A DNA stretch of 7,563 nucleotides from Actinomycetota bacterium (lineage in GTDB: Bacteria > Actinomycetota > Actinomycetes > S36-B12). This document shows, piece after piece, positions 1 through 6,803 of the stretch (position 1 is the stretch's first letter; each line of letters opens with the position of its first letter). The notes under the pieces are model-generated. The model was not told the origin of the DNA and did not search any database. It saw only the letters and a list, made by a program, of their open reading frames with translations. A program made the translations under genes and the position numbers. The stretch covers positions 1-7,563 of the forward strand of contig CANJCG010000077.1 of assembly GCA_947472655.1 (NCBI GenBank), in the 5' to 3' direction.

Positions 1-1256
1 CTGGCGGTATCGGTGATGCATTGCTCGATTATTCACGCCGGGTGCGCGGCGGTGAGGTGGGTTCGTTGCCTGCCGTACTGGGGCTGGTTGCACTCGTTGC
101 GTTGTTTAGCATCCTGCAGGGTGACACTTTCTTCACGGCACTGAATTTCGCAAACTTACTGAATCAAGGCACTGCAATTATCGTCCTGGCGATGGGACTG
201 GTCTTCGTCCTGCTCCTGGGCGAGATTGACCTTTCCGCTGGTTTTGCTGCGGGTACAAGCGCCGCGGTGCTGGGTGTAACCCTGACAAAGCATGGCTGGG
301 TTTGGCCGCTGGCCTTACTGGCAGCGCTCGCGACAGGGATTTTGATTGGGTTTCTCATCGGACTGCTCGTTGCGCGCCTTGGTATTCCATCCTTTGTCGT
401 CACACTCGCCGCGTTCTTAGGACTGCAAGGCGTGATGCTGCTGATCATTGGTGAGGGCGGCACAATCCCAATTCAAAGCGAAATCTTGTTAGCTGTTATG
501 AACAAGAACATGCCGGTGTGGGGCGGTTGGTTGCTCTGGGCAGTCGTGGTTGCCGGCTACGCAGCAATCTCATTACGAGCAATATTGAGCCGCAGACGCA
601 TCGGTCTAGCAGGTTCAGCAACGTCGGTATGGGTTGCAAAAGTTGTTTCACTCGCGGTGCTTTTTGGTGGGGTTGTGTACCTCCTAAATATTCAGCGGCA
701 GATCCTGCGTCCGGGCCGGCAAACGTGCGAATTCGTAGGTGACATCAATCGACCGGTGGGGTGCATCCCCATTATTCAAGGTGTTCCTTGGGCAGTGCTC
801 GTGATTTTGGTGCTGCTCATCGTCGGGACTTTCGTTCTTGGGCGCACCTCGTACGGTCGTCATATTTATGCAGTTGGTGGAAATGCCGAGGCGGCTAGAC
901 GTGCAGGAATTAGTGTTTCAACAATAAAGATCAGTTGCTTCATGATCTGTTCGTTCATGGCTGCGATCGCGGGTGTCTTGATTGCTTCAAGAGATAACTC
1001 GGTGTCCCCAACAACTGGTGGCGCGCAAACACTGCTCTTCGCTGTGGGTGCGGCTGTGATCGGCGGCACATCGCTCTTCGGCGGTCGGGGGCGTGTCATC
1101 GATGCGGTTATCGGTGGACTTGTTGTTGCGGTTATTGCAAATGGTTTGCCGCTTGTAACTCAGCAGTCTGGTATTCAATACGTTGTCACTGGTTTGGTGC
1201 TGCTCGTGGCAGCAAGTGTCGATGCCATTTCGCGCAAGCGCACATCGGCCACTTAA
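1..1256 (+). CDS. Sugar ABC transporter permease, XylH-like (5' end outside window)
   Basis: Inner-membrane permease of a CUT2-type sugar ABC importer (the xylose/ribose/galactose class). It passes sugar from a periplasmic binding protein through the membrane, powered by a separate ATPase. The visible part is at least 417 residues, nearly all hydrophobic, with about 10-12 membrane segments. Family marks are L-G-E-I-D-L-S-A-G after the second segment and the cytoplasmic loop G-R-T-S-Y-G-R-H-I-Y-A-V-G-G-N-A-E-A-A-R (EAA-like loop contacting the ATPase) about two thirds along. The length and the extra central segments fit XylH (about 390 residues) better than RbsC (about 320). The frame stays open to the left edge: codons 3-20 read G-G-I-G-D-A with no stop, so the TTG at 21 is probably internal and the gene starts upstream. 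The sugar cannot be fixed from sequence alone; xylose is the best guess. The gene ends 12 nt before the ROK regulator. Confidence 0.88.
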   Translation, partial: GGIGDALLDYSRRVRGGEVGSLPAVLGLVALVALFSILQGDTFFTALNFANLLNQGTAIIVLAMGLVFVLLLGEIDLSAGFAAGTSAAVLGVTLTKHGWVWPLALLAALATGILIGFLIGLLVARLGIPSFVVTLAAFLGLQGVMLLIIGEGGTIPIQSEILLAVMNKNMPVWGGWLLWAVVVAGYAAISLRAILSRRRIGLAGSATSVWVAKVVSLAVLFGGVVYLLNIQRQILRPGRQTCEFVGDINRPVGCIPIIQGVPWAVLVILVLLIVGTFVLGRTSYGRHIYAVGGNAEAARRAGISVSTIKISCFMICSFMAAIAGVLIASRDNSVSPTTGGAQTLLFAVGAAVIGGTSLFGGRGRVIDAVIGGLVVAVIANGLPLVTQQSGIQYVVTGLVLLVAASVDAISRKRTSAT

Positions 1257-1268
1257 AGTGCAAAAGCC

Positions 1269-2489
1269 ATGAGAATTTCGCTCGCTGCTTCGCAAGATGA
1301 AGTACGCCGCTATAACTTGGCTGCGGTACTTCAGCGTCTGCACATTGGGGGGCCGGTAAGTCGGTCAGAACTCGTGGCGCTGACGGGTCTTAATCGAAGC
1401 ACAGTTGGTGCACTTGTAGCTGAGCTCGCGGAACAAGGTTTGGTGATTGAAGCACCAGGCACTGCAGGGACCGTAGGGCGCCCTTCATTGATTGTGATGC
1501 CGCAGCCTCGTTCGGCGATTGTCCTAGCTTTCGATTTTCGAGTGGATCGCACTGTCGGCGCGGTTGTGGGGTTGGGTGGTGAAACCATCTCGCGAGTTGA
1601 GCGCTCACGGCAGCGGTCAGAATTTGCTCCGGATCTTTCGGTTGCCCAGTTGATCGATATGGCTCATGAACTTTTTGATGAAGTGCCGGAAGAAACTCTT
1701 TGGGTCGGCACGGGTGTCGGAGTGCCGGGCATTGTTAATGAACGCACAGGAATGGTTTCTCAAGCACCTAACCTTGGCTGGATTGATGTGCCATTTGCAC
1801 AGATGGTCACGGATGCTTTGCGCAAAGAATTTGGAGAAGTTCCCACCACGGTAACAAGCAACGATGCAGATCTAGGCGCTCTTGCTGAACACACGCGAGG
1901 TGCCGCTGTTGATTCGGGAAACGTCATTTACGTTTCTGGCGAAGTCGGCATTGGTGGAGGTGTCGTTCTTGGCGGCGCACTCATGACAGGTGCTGGTGGA
2001 TTTGGTGGCGAAATTGGGCACATGATTGTGAATCCGGCAGGTGGTGAATGTCGCTGCGGATCACGAGGGTGCTGGGAAACAGTTGTCGGCCGTGGCGCTG
2101 TGTTGTCTTGCGGTGATGATTCGGCATCTGTTGGCGGTGTGCACGATGTAATTAATTTGGCACTTACTGGAAATGTTGATGTTCAAGAACGGCTCGCAGA
2201 TGTAGGCCGATGGCTTGGAATCGGCCTGGTGAATCTCATTAATATTTTTAATCCGGAAGTGATTGTCCTTGGTGGCCACCTTGGTCAGCTCTTTCCAGCA
2301 GTCGCCGAAGAAGTCAATAAACAAATAAGTCATGCGTTGCGAGCATCTCGTGAGCAAGTTCGAATTGCGCTCCCCGAACTTGGTGAAGACAGCACCTTGA
2401 TCGGCGCAAGCGAATCAGCGTTTGCCTCATTGCTTTCGAGACCAATGGAAGCCGTGAGTGAATCAAGTACCTTTAGTGCATCTTTCTGA
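1269..2489 (+). CDS. ROK-family transcriptional regulator (XylR/NagC-like)
   Basis: Sugar-responsive DNA-binding repressor, 406 residues, the usual size for ROK regulators. An N-terminal winged helix-turn-helix spans about residues 15-65, with the recognition part near S-R-S-E-L-V-A-L-T-G-L-N-R-S-T-V (31-46). A sugar-kinase-fold domain follows. The ROK signature is seen in G-I-G-G-G-V-V-L-G-G-A-L, then His251 and the zinc-binding cluster C-R-C-G-S-R-G-C (Cys261, Cys263, Cys268) followed by W-E. The N-D-A-D motif at 198-201 keeps the Asp that is catalytic in ROK kinases. The phosphate loop, D-x-G-x-T in kinases, is degraded to F-D-F-R-V-D-R-T, so this is a sensor rather than a kinase. It sits 12 nt after the permease, so it most likely controls that transport operon in response to the imported sugar. 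No strong Shine-Dalgarno precedes its ATG, which suggests translational coupling to the permease. Confidence 0.93.
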   Translation: MRISLAASQDEVRRYNLAAVLQRLHIGGPVSRSELVALTGLNRSTVGALVAELAEQGLVIEAPGTAGTVGRPSLIVMPQPRSAIVLAFDFRVDRTVGAVVGLGGETISRVERSRQRSEFAPDLSVAQLIDMAHELFDEVPEETLWVGTGVGVPGIVNERTGMVSQAPNLGWIDVPFAQMVTDALRKEFGEVPTTVTSNDADLGALAEHTRGAAVDSGNVIYVSGEVGIGGGVVLGGALMTGAGGFGGEIGHMIVNPAGGECRCGSRGCWETVVGRGAVLSCGDDSASVGGVHDVINLALTGNVDVQERLADVGRWLGIGLVNLINIFNPEVIVLGGHLGQLFPAVAEEVNKQISHALRASREQVRIALPELGEDSTLIGASESAFASLLSRPMEAVSESSTFSASF

Positions 2490-2510
2490 AGTCTCCAGTT
2501 AAGAGTCTTG

Positions 2511-3620
2511 TCAAGAATCCGGTGCAGCGTCATGCGAAGCTGGCGGACTAAGTATTACCCGCTGACCACTCTTCACTGAAAGTCGAGCAGCATCGAGCAC
2601 GCGCAAGTTTGCAATGACTTCGCCCAGAGCGACGGGCGGCTTCGTGTGTTTCGTGATGGAGTCGCGCACCGATGCATAAAAGTGAGGCCACCTTCCGGGA
2701 CTAACCGCGAGATCAGTTGCCGTGGTCGTTCCGTCTTCATTTCCGATTCGCATTTCCGCAGTGAAGGACTCTTGGCCCCAATCACTACCGCCGGGGGTCT
2801 GGCCATCTCGCAGATGAGTTTCTTGGGTGTCAGATTCAGTGATCCGAACCGCGCCGCGCGAGCCAAGGAGTAAGAAGCGTGGATCAGGAAATGCAGATAC
2901 CTGACTTCCAACGAGCAAACTGATGACACCTGTTGCGTGGGTCAAAATGATTTGCATGTCGTCGTCAGCAGAACCTGGTTGGCGAATTGATCGTGCGTAC
3001 GCATCGACACTGATGACGCTGCCAAATAATTGAATTGCTTGGTCCACAAGATGTGCCCCAAAATCTAAGAGCACCCCACCAAGATCCTGACGGTCATTTG
3101 ATTCACGCCAATTACCTCGTGGGGTTACGCGCAGGCGTTCAAAACGGGATTCAAATCTGTGGATTTCGCCTAAATACCCTTCCTCAACAACAGATATGAG
3201 AGTCAGGAAATCAGAATCCCACCGTCGGTTTTGGAAGGGATGTAATTGCACTCCCGCAGCACGGGCAGCCTGAGCAAGTTCTTGCGCATCTAAGGCAGTT
3301 CCTGCGATTGGCTTGTCGACAACCACATGTTTTCCAGCTGCAATGGCCTGATGGGCATCGCGAACGTGCGCGCGGTTGGCATTGGCAACGACGACTAGGT
3401 CGATCTGAGACGCATCACGCAGCGCCTGGTCAAGTGATTCAAAGATGGTGGCACCCGCAATATCGGTGAGTGCTTGTTGGGTCCGTTCTGCATCGCGAGT
3501 CACAACTCCACAGATCTTGTAGCCCGGTGTGGCCAAGATGAGTGGAGTGTGGAAAAGCCGACCGGCTAAGCCGTATCCGAGCAGCAGAACTTGCAGGTCA
3601 TCACTCACACCCTCAGTCAA
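2511..3620 (-). CDS. Gfo/Idh/MocA family NAD(P)-dependent oxidoreductase
   Basis: Soluble dehydrogenase of the glucose-fructose oxidoreductase / inositol dehydrogenase family, 369 residues, a normal length. The N-terminal Rossmann domain carries G-Y-G-L-A-G (15-20) for dinucleotide binding. D-K-P (102-104) is the family E-K-P motif with Asp for Glu; Lys103 is the conserved catalytic-site lysine. F-Q-N-R-R-W-D-S-D-F (129-138) and G-G-V-L-L-D-F-G-A-H-L-V-D-Q (181-194), with Asp186 and the likely catalytic His190, resemble the YdgJ/IolW scyllo-inositol dehydrogenase branch. The substrate is probably a sugar or polyol but cannot be named. The frame can begin at TTG 3620 (no clear ribosome site) or at GTG 3608, four codons in; the only purine run, GAGG, lies just 2 nt before that GTG, so the start is unsettled. 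It lies 21 nt after the VOC gene, probably in the same transcript, and converges on the ROK gene. Confidence 0.9.
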   Translation of the reverse strand: MTEGVSDDLQVLLLGYGLAGRLFHTPLILATPGYKICGVVTRDAERTQQALTDIAGATIFESLDQALRDASQIDLVVVANANRAHVRDAHQAIAAGKHVVVDKPIAGTALDAQELAQAARAAGVQLHPFQNRRWDSDFLTLISVVEEGYLGEIHRFESRFERLRVTPRGNWRESNDRQDLGGVLLDFGAHLVDQAIQLFGSVISVDAYARSIRQPGSADDDMQIILTHATGVISLLVGSQVSAFPDPRFLLLGSRGAVRITESDTQETHLRDGQTPGGSDWGQESFTAEMRIGNEDGTTTATDLAVSPGRWPHFYASVRDSITKHTKPPVALGEVIANLRVLDAARLSVKSGQRVILSPPASHDAAPDS

Positions 3621-3641
3621 CCACTATCTGTGTTGGCTTTG

Positions 3642-4022
3642 CTAGGTAGTGAGCTCAATCCGATTGCCTTCTGGATCACGGATGACTGACTCGTAATAGC
3701 CATCGCCAGTAAACCGTGGATTGGAAAGAACTTCGACACCTTCAGCCGCCATAGCCGCAGTGAGGTCATCAACTGCCTCCCGGCTGCCCACATTGATCGC
3801 AATGTGGGCGTATCCCAGGGTGAATTCGATGGGAGCAACGTCGATATCAGGACGCTGCATGAGCTCCAGTCGAGATCCAGATCCGATCGAAAGGAAGAAG
3901 GATTCAAAGCCCGTCGCTGCATTCCGATAGATAGGTGATGGCTGAGCTGCAAACCAACGAACATAGAAATCTCGGAGAATCGTGATATCTGCGGACCAGA
4001 GGGCTACATGTTCAATTCGCAT
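3642..4022 (-). CDS. VOC family (glyoxalase/dioxygenase fold) metalloprotein
   Basis: Small cytoplasmic protein of 126 residues from two beta-alpha-beta-beta-beta modules, the usual size for a single-chain VOC protein that works as a dimer. All four canonical metal ligands can be placed: His5 (R-I-E-H-V-A-L), Glu53 (S-R-L-E-L-M), His73 (G-Y-A-H-I-A-I-N-V) and Glu123 (N-R-I-E-L-T-T). The D-P-E-G-N-R-I-E-L ending is typical. The 2-His/2-Glu set fits a glyoxalase I-like lyase or an isomerase; extradiol dioxygenases use 2-His/1-Glu. The substrate is unknown. I start it at ATG 4022 rather than TTG 4037, because GGAG lies 9 nt before that ATG and would fall inside the longer form. It is the first gene of a likely two-gene transcript with the Gfo/Idh oxidoreductase and is divergent from purA, with 96 nt between the start codons. 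Confidence 0.88.
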   Translation of the reverse strand: MRIEHVALWSADITILRDFYVRWFAAQPSPIYRNAATGFESFFLSIGSGSRLELMQRPDIDVAPIEFTLGYAHIAINVGSREAVDDLTAAMAAEGVEVLSNPRFTGDGYYESVIRDPEGNRIELTT

Positions 4023-4031
4023 GGTGAGCAT

Positions 4032-4035
4032 CTCC
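4032..4035 (-). promoter_or_regulatory. Ribosome binding site of the VOC gene
   Basis: On the minus strand this reads GGAG, 9 nt before ATG 4022. It supports that ATG over the upstream in-frame TTG at 4037, which it partly overlaps. Confidence 0.6.
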
Positions 4036-4044
4036 AAGTCTGGG

Positions 4045-4073
4045 TTGGGTTACCCCTATTTTGGCCCTATAAC
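4045..4073 (+). promoter_or_regulatory. Candidate sigma70-type promoter for purA
   Basis: TTGGGT (4045-4050) and TATAAC (4068-4073) are separated by 17 nt, the ideal spacing. The -10 matches the consensus at five of six bases and the -35 at three of six. The expected transcription start is near 4080, giving a leader of about 40 nt before the purA GTG. It would drive purA and probably the two genes after it. This is pattern matching only. Confidence 0.5.
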
Positions 4074-4087
4074 CGTGCGAATAGGGG
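4053..4087. repeat. 8-bp inverted repeat flanking the purA -10 box
   Basis: CCCCTATT (4053-4060) and AATAGGGG (4080-4087) are exact reverse complements, 19 nt apart, with TATAAC between them. A second, shorter pair, GGTTA (4048-4052) and TAACC (4070-4074), is interleaved. If transcription starts near 4080 the left arm is not transcribed, so this looks more like a DNA operator than an RNA hairpin. It lies between divergent genes and could affect both. I do not recognise it as a known purine box. Confidence 0.5.
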
Positions 4088-4104
4088 AAATCCATGGACT
4101 CGGG

Positions 4105-4110
4105 TAATCT
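4105..4110 (+). promoter_or_regulatory. Alternative -10 box for a leaderless purA transcript
   Basis: TAATCT fits the actinobacterial -10 pattern TANNNT and ends 8 nt before the purA GTG, so a transcript could begin at the start codon itself. No good -35 is seen 17 nt upstream. The lack of any Shine-Dalgarno before the GTG (bases TTTCCCAAC) favours this reading. Confidence 0.35.
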
Positions 4111-4118
4111 TTCCCAAC

Positions 4119-5405
4119 GTGCCTGCGATCATTTTGCTCGGATCCCAATGGGGAGACGAAGGTAAAGGAAAAGCGACGGATCTCCTCGGAGGTCGCGTTG
4201 ACTACGTCGTGCGATATCAAGGCGGCAATAACGCGGGTCACACCGTAGTTATTGGTGATCAAAAGTTCGCCCTTCACCTACTGCCGAGTGGAATTTTGAC
4301 CCCAGAGGTCATTCCAGTCATCGGAAATGGCGTGGTGATTGATCCTGCAGTTCTGTTGCAAGAAATGCGTGGGCTCAACGAGCGCAATGTCGACACTTCA
4401 AAACTTCTGATCAGTGCGAATGCGCATTTGATCACGCCGTACCACGTCACTCTAGATAAAGTCTCTGAGCGTTTTCTTGGTAACTCAAAGATTGGTACGA
4501 CGGGCCGAGGAATCGGACCGACATATGCCGATAAGATTTCGCGCATTGGTATTCGCATTCAAGACTTATTTGACGAATCAATTCTGCGTCAAAAAGTCGA
4601 AGGTGCGCTACTCAGCAAGAATCAGGTGTTAGTCAAGGTCTATAACCGTCGCGCTCTTGAAGTTGATGCCATAGTTGAGTCACTTCTTGAATACGCACAA
4701 GCACTTGCACCGTATGTGGCTGATACTGCTTTGGTGCTGAACAAGGCGCTGGATGCGAACAAGGTTGTTCTCCTTGAAGGCGGCCAGGGCACATTGCTGG
4801 ATGTCGACCACGGCACGTATCCCTTCGTCACGTCGAGCAATCCAACCGCGGGTGGAGCTTGTACCGGAAGCGGAATCGGACCGACACGCATTGATCGCAC
4901 GATCGGTATCTTGAAGGCCTACACAACACGGGTGGGCTCGGGCCCATTCCCAACTGAGCTCTTCGACGCGGATGGTGAAGCTTTGCGCACTATTGGTGGC
5001 GAGGTTGGTACGACAACTGGTCGGCCTCGTCGCTGTGGGTGGTTCGATGGGCCAATTGCAAAATTCGCCACGCGCATCAATGGTTTAACCGACACTTTCT
5101 TAACCAAACTTGACGTACTGTCAGGTTTTGATCGCATCCCTGTGTGTGTTGCCTATGACGTTGATGGCACTCGGATGGAAGAGCTGCCTATGACGCAGAC
5201 AGGCTTCCATCATGCGAAGCCAATCTATGAAAACCTTCCGGGTTGGACTGAAGACATTTCACAGGCTCGAGTCATTGAAGATCTGCCAGCCAACGCTCGG
5301 TCCTATGTGCAGTTCCTCGAAGATATTTCGGGCACCCGTATCAGCGCGATTGGCGTCGGGCCAGATCGGGATGCGACTATTTCCCTGCACGACCTCATCG
5401 CCTGA
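4119..5405 (+). CDS. purA: Adenylosuccinate synthetase
   Basis: Cytoplasmic enzyme joining IMP and aspartate with GTP hydrolysis to give adenylosuccinate, the first committed step from IMP to AMP. The product is 428 residues from GTG 4119, matching the usual 425-430. The N-terminus P-A-I-I-L-L-G-S-Q-W-G-D-E-G-K-G-K holds the GTP-binding loop with catalytic Asp13; N-N-A-G-H-T carries catalytic His41. Further signatures are T-T-G-R-G-I-G-P-T-Y, G-G-Q-G-T-L-L-D-V-D-H-G-T-Y-P (around 221-235, with G-G-Q-G where most homologues have G-A-Q-G), G-R-P-R-R-C-G-W-F-D, K-L-D-V-L-S-G, and near the C-terminus the G-V-G-P-D-R-D segment. The frame is open to TTG or ATG-like starts as far back as 4008, but the extra 37 residues match nothing in the family and would cover the promoter. 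No Shine-Dalgarno precedes the GTG. It is the first gene of a likely operon with the aminotransferase and purD. Confidence 0.97.
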   Translation: MPAIILLGSQWGDEGKGKATDLLGGRVDYVVRYQGGNNAGHTVVIGDQKFALHLLPSGILTPEVIPVIGNGVVIDPAVLLQEMRGLNERNVDTSKLLISANAHLITPYHVTLDKVSERFLGNSKIGTTGRGIGPTYADKISRIGIRIQDLFDESILRQKVEGALLSKNQVLVKVYNRRALEVDAIVESLLEYAQALAPYVADTALVLNKALDANKVVLLEGGQGTLLDVDHGTYPFVTSSNPTAGGACTGSGIGPTRIDRTIGILKAYTTRVGSGPFPTELFDADGEALRTIGGEVGTTTGRPRRCGWFDGPIAKFATRINGLTDTFLTKLDVLSGFDRIPVCVAYDVDGTRMEELPMTQTGFHHAKPIYENLPGWTEDISQARVIEDLPANARSYVQFLEDISGTRISAIGVGPDRDATISLHDLIA

Positions 5406-5427
5406 GCCACACCGCGGCGCAAGCAAG

Positions 5428-5433
5428 AAGGAG
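5428..5433 (+). promoter_or_regulatory. Ribosome binding site of the aminotransferase gene
   Basis: AAGGAG, 10 nt before GTG 5444. It is the strongest Shine-Dalgarno in the window and fixes this GTG as the start. Confidence 0.75.
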
Positions 5434-5443
5434 TCGAACCAGC

Positions 5444-6781
5444 GTGACTGCAGAAGAGGGCAAACGAGTTTACGACCTTGATCGCGCGCACGTGTTTCAT
5501 TCTTGGAGTGCGCAAGGTGCACTAGCCCCGATGACCGTGGCCGGAGCTGAAGGCAGTTGGGTCTGGGATTACGACGGTAATCGATTCCTGGATATTTCTT
5601 CGCAGTTGGTGAACGTCAATATTGGTCACCAACACCCACGCGTTATAAAAGCAATCGCAGACCAAGCCAGCGTGCTTGCCACGATCAGCCCGAATCACGC
5701 GAATGACAAGCGCGGAGAAGCAGCGCAACGCATCACGTCTCTCGCCCCTGCTCATCTCAACAAAGTGTTTTTTACCAACGGTGGAGCGGATGCAGTTGAA
5801 AATGCAATCCGTATGGCGCGTATTCACACTGGAAAACGAAAGGTTCTTTCGTTTTACCGTTCGTACCACGGAAACACCGGTGCAGCGATTGCTTCAACTG
5901 GCGATCCGCGGCGTTGGCCTAACGAGTATGCCGATGGACATGTGCATTTTTTTGGTCCCCACTTGTATCGCTCCAGTTTTTGGGCTACTTCACCTGAACA
6001 AGAGTGTGAGCGTGCTCTCGCACATCTTGAACAAGTCATTGTGTTCGAAGGCCCCGGAACTATTGCCGCATTGCTGATAGAAACTGTTGTTGGTACTGCT
6101 GGAATTCTTATTCCACCACCGGGCTATCTCGAAGGCGTTCGTGAAATATGCAATCGCTACGGCATCGTTTGGATTGCTGATGAAGTGATGTGCGGTTTTG
6201 GTCGTACGGGTGCCTGGTTTGCTTTTGACCATTTTGCAGCCGAGCCTGATCTCATTACCTTTGCTAAGGGCGTGAACTCAGGTTATGTTCCTGTTGGCGG
6301 TGTTGTGATCTCCGATGAAATCGCCGCAACTTTTGATACTCAGGTTTTTCCAGGAGGATTAACGTATTCAGGGCACCCTCTTGCGGCTGCATCGATCGTG
6401 GCAACTCTTGATGCGATGAAGGATGAAGGCATAGTGGAGAACGCCCGCATGATCGGCACGGATGTTCTGGGGCCAGGGTTACGAGACCTGCGAGAAAAGC
6501 ACAAAGTAATTGGCGAGGTACGCGGCCTTGGAGTCTTCTGGGCACTTGAGCTTGTGACGGATCGTTCGACCAAAGAGCCGTTGGCCCCATACGGAGGGTC
6601 CTCGCCTGCGATGAATGAATTCATCGCATCCTGCAAGAAGCATGGATTACTACCATTCGCGAACTACAACCGACTTCACGTTGTTCCTCCATGCACCATC
6701 ACGGTGGATGAAGCAAAAGAAGCATTGGTGCGACTTGATAGTGCACTGGCTGTTACGAGTAAGTATTACGTCGGCGCTTAG
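5444..6781 (+). CDS. Class III PLP-dependent aminotransferase (omega-aminotransferase type)
   Basis: Fold-type I aminotransferase of 445 residues, a normal length, acting in the cytoplasm. Visible landmarks are W-D-Y-D-G-N-R-F-L-D (about 41-50), the cofactor phosphate segment T-N-G-G-A-D-A-V-E-N-A, the Y-H-G motif, I-A-D-E-V-M-C-G-F-G-R-T-G with Asp246 contacting the PLP ring nitrogen, and F-A-K-G-V-N-S-G-Y with Lys275 as the Schiff-base lysine. A second conserved block is T-Y-S-G-H-P-L-A-A-A. The opening H-S-W-S-A-Q-G and the S-S-Q-L-V-N-V-N-I-G-H-Q-H-P stretch resemble taurine-pyruvate and beta-alanine-pyruvate aminotransferases; many relatives are annotated only as aspartate aminotransferase family. 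The donor is not settled. It lies 38 nt after purA and 22 nt before purD, so it is probably co-transcribed with both. It could supply glycine from glyoxylate (as class III AGXT2 enzymes do) or recycle an amine, but this is inference. Confidence 0.92.
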   Translation: MTAEEGKRVYDLDRAHVFHSWSAQGALAPMTVAGAEGSWVWDYDGNRFLDISSQLVNVNIGHQHPRVIKAIADQASVLATISPNHANDKRGEAAQRITSLAPAHLNKVFFTNGGADAVENAIRMARIHTGKRKVLSFYRSYHGNTGAAIASTGDPRRWPNEYADGHVHFFGPHLYRSSFWATSPEQECERALAHLEQVIVFEGPGTIAALLIETVVGTAGILIPPPGYLEGVREICNRYGIVWIADEVMCGFGRTGAWFAFDHFAAEPDLITFAKGVNSGYVPVGGVVISDEIAATFDTQVFPGGLTYSGHPLAAASIVATLDAMKDEGIVENARMIGTDVLGPGLRDLREKHKVIGEVRGLGVFWALELVTDRSTKEPLAPYGGSSPAMNEFIASCKKHGLLPFANYNRLHVVPPCTITVDEAKEALVRLDSALAVTSKYYVGA

Positions 6782-6790
6782 CTGACAGAC

Positions 6791-6795
6791 GAGGG
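6791..6795 (+). promoter_or_regulatory. Ribosome binding site of purD
   Basis: GAGGG, 8 nt before ATG 6804, supporting that start. It lies in the 22-nt gap after the aminotransferase stop, with no room for a separate promoter or terminator. Confidence 0.65.
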
Positions 6796-6803
6796 TTTTC
6801 AAC

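Noticed and set aside
987..1343. Minus-strand open frame of 118 codons across the permease end and ROK start
   Set aside because: It is antisense to two clear genes and its composition (rich in Cys, Arg, Ser, Asn) looks like a shadow translation.
2646..2873. Plus-strand open frame of 75 codons opposite the Gfo/Idh gene
   Set aside because: It is antisense to conserved coding sequence, with no ribosome site and no family resemblance.
3617..3964. Minus-strand open frame of 115 codons over the VOC gene in another frame
   Set aside because: The VOC frame carries all four metal ligands in family context; this one has no recognisable motif.
4008..4118. N-terminal extension of 37 residues in frame with purA
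   Set aside because: It matches no PurA feature, covers the divergent promoter region, overlaps the VOC start, and gives 465 residues instead of the usual 428 or so.
4023..4118. Riboswitch or attenuator upstream of purA
   Set aside because: The spacer is only 96 nt and the likely leader is 40 nt or less. There is no room for a purine-type aptamer, and the inverted repeat is only half transcribed from the predicted start.
5676..6077. Open frame of 133 codons on the plus strand inside the aminotransferase gene
   Set aside because: It lies entirely within a well-supported gene in another frame, has no ribosome site, and its product shows no domain-like pattern.
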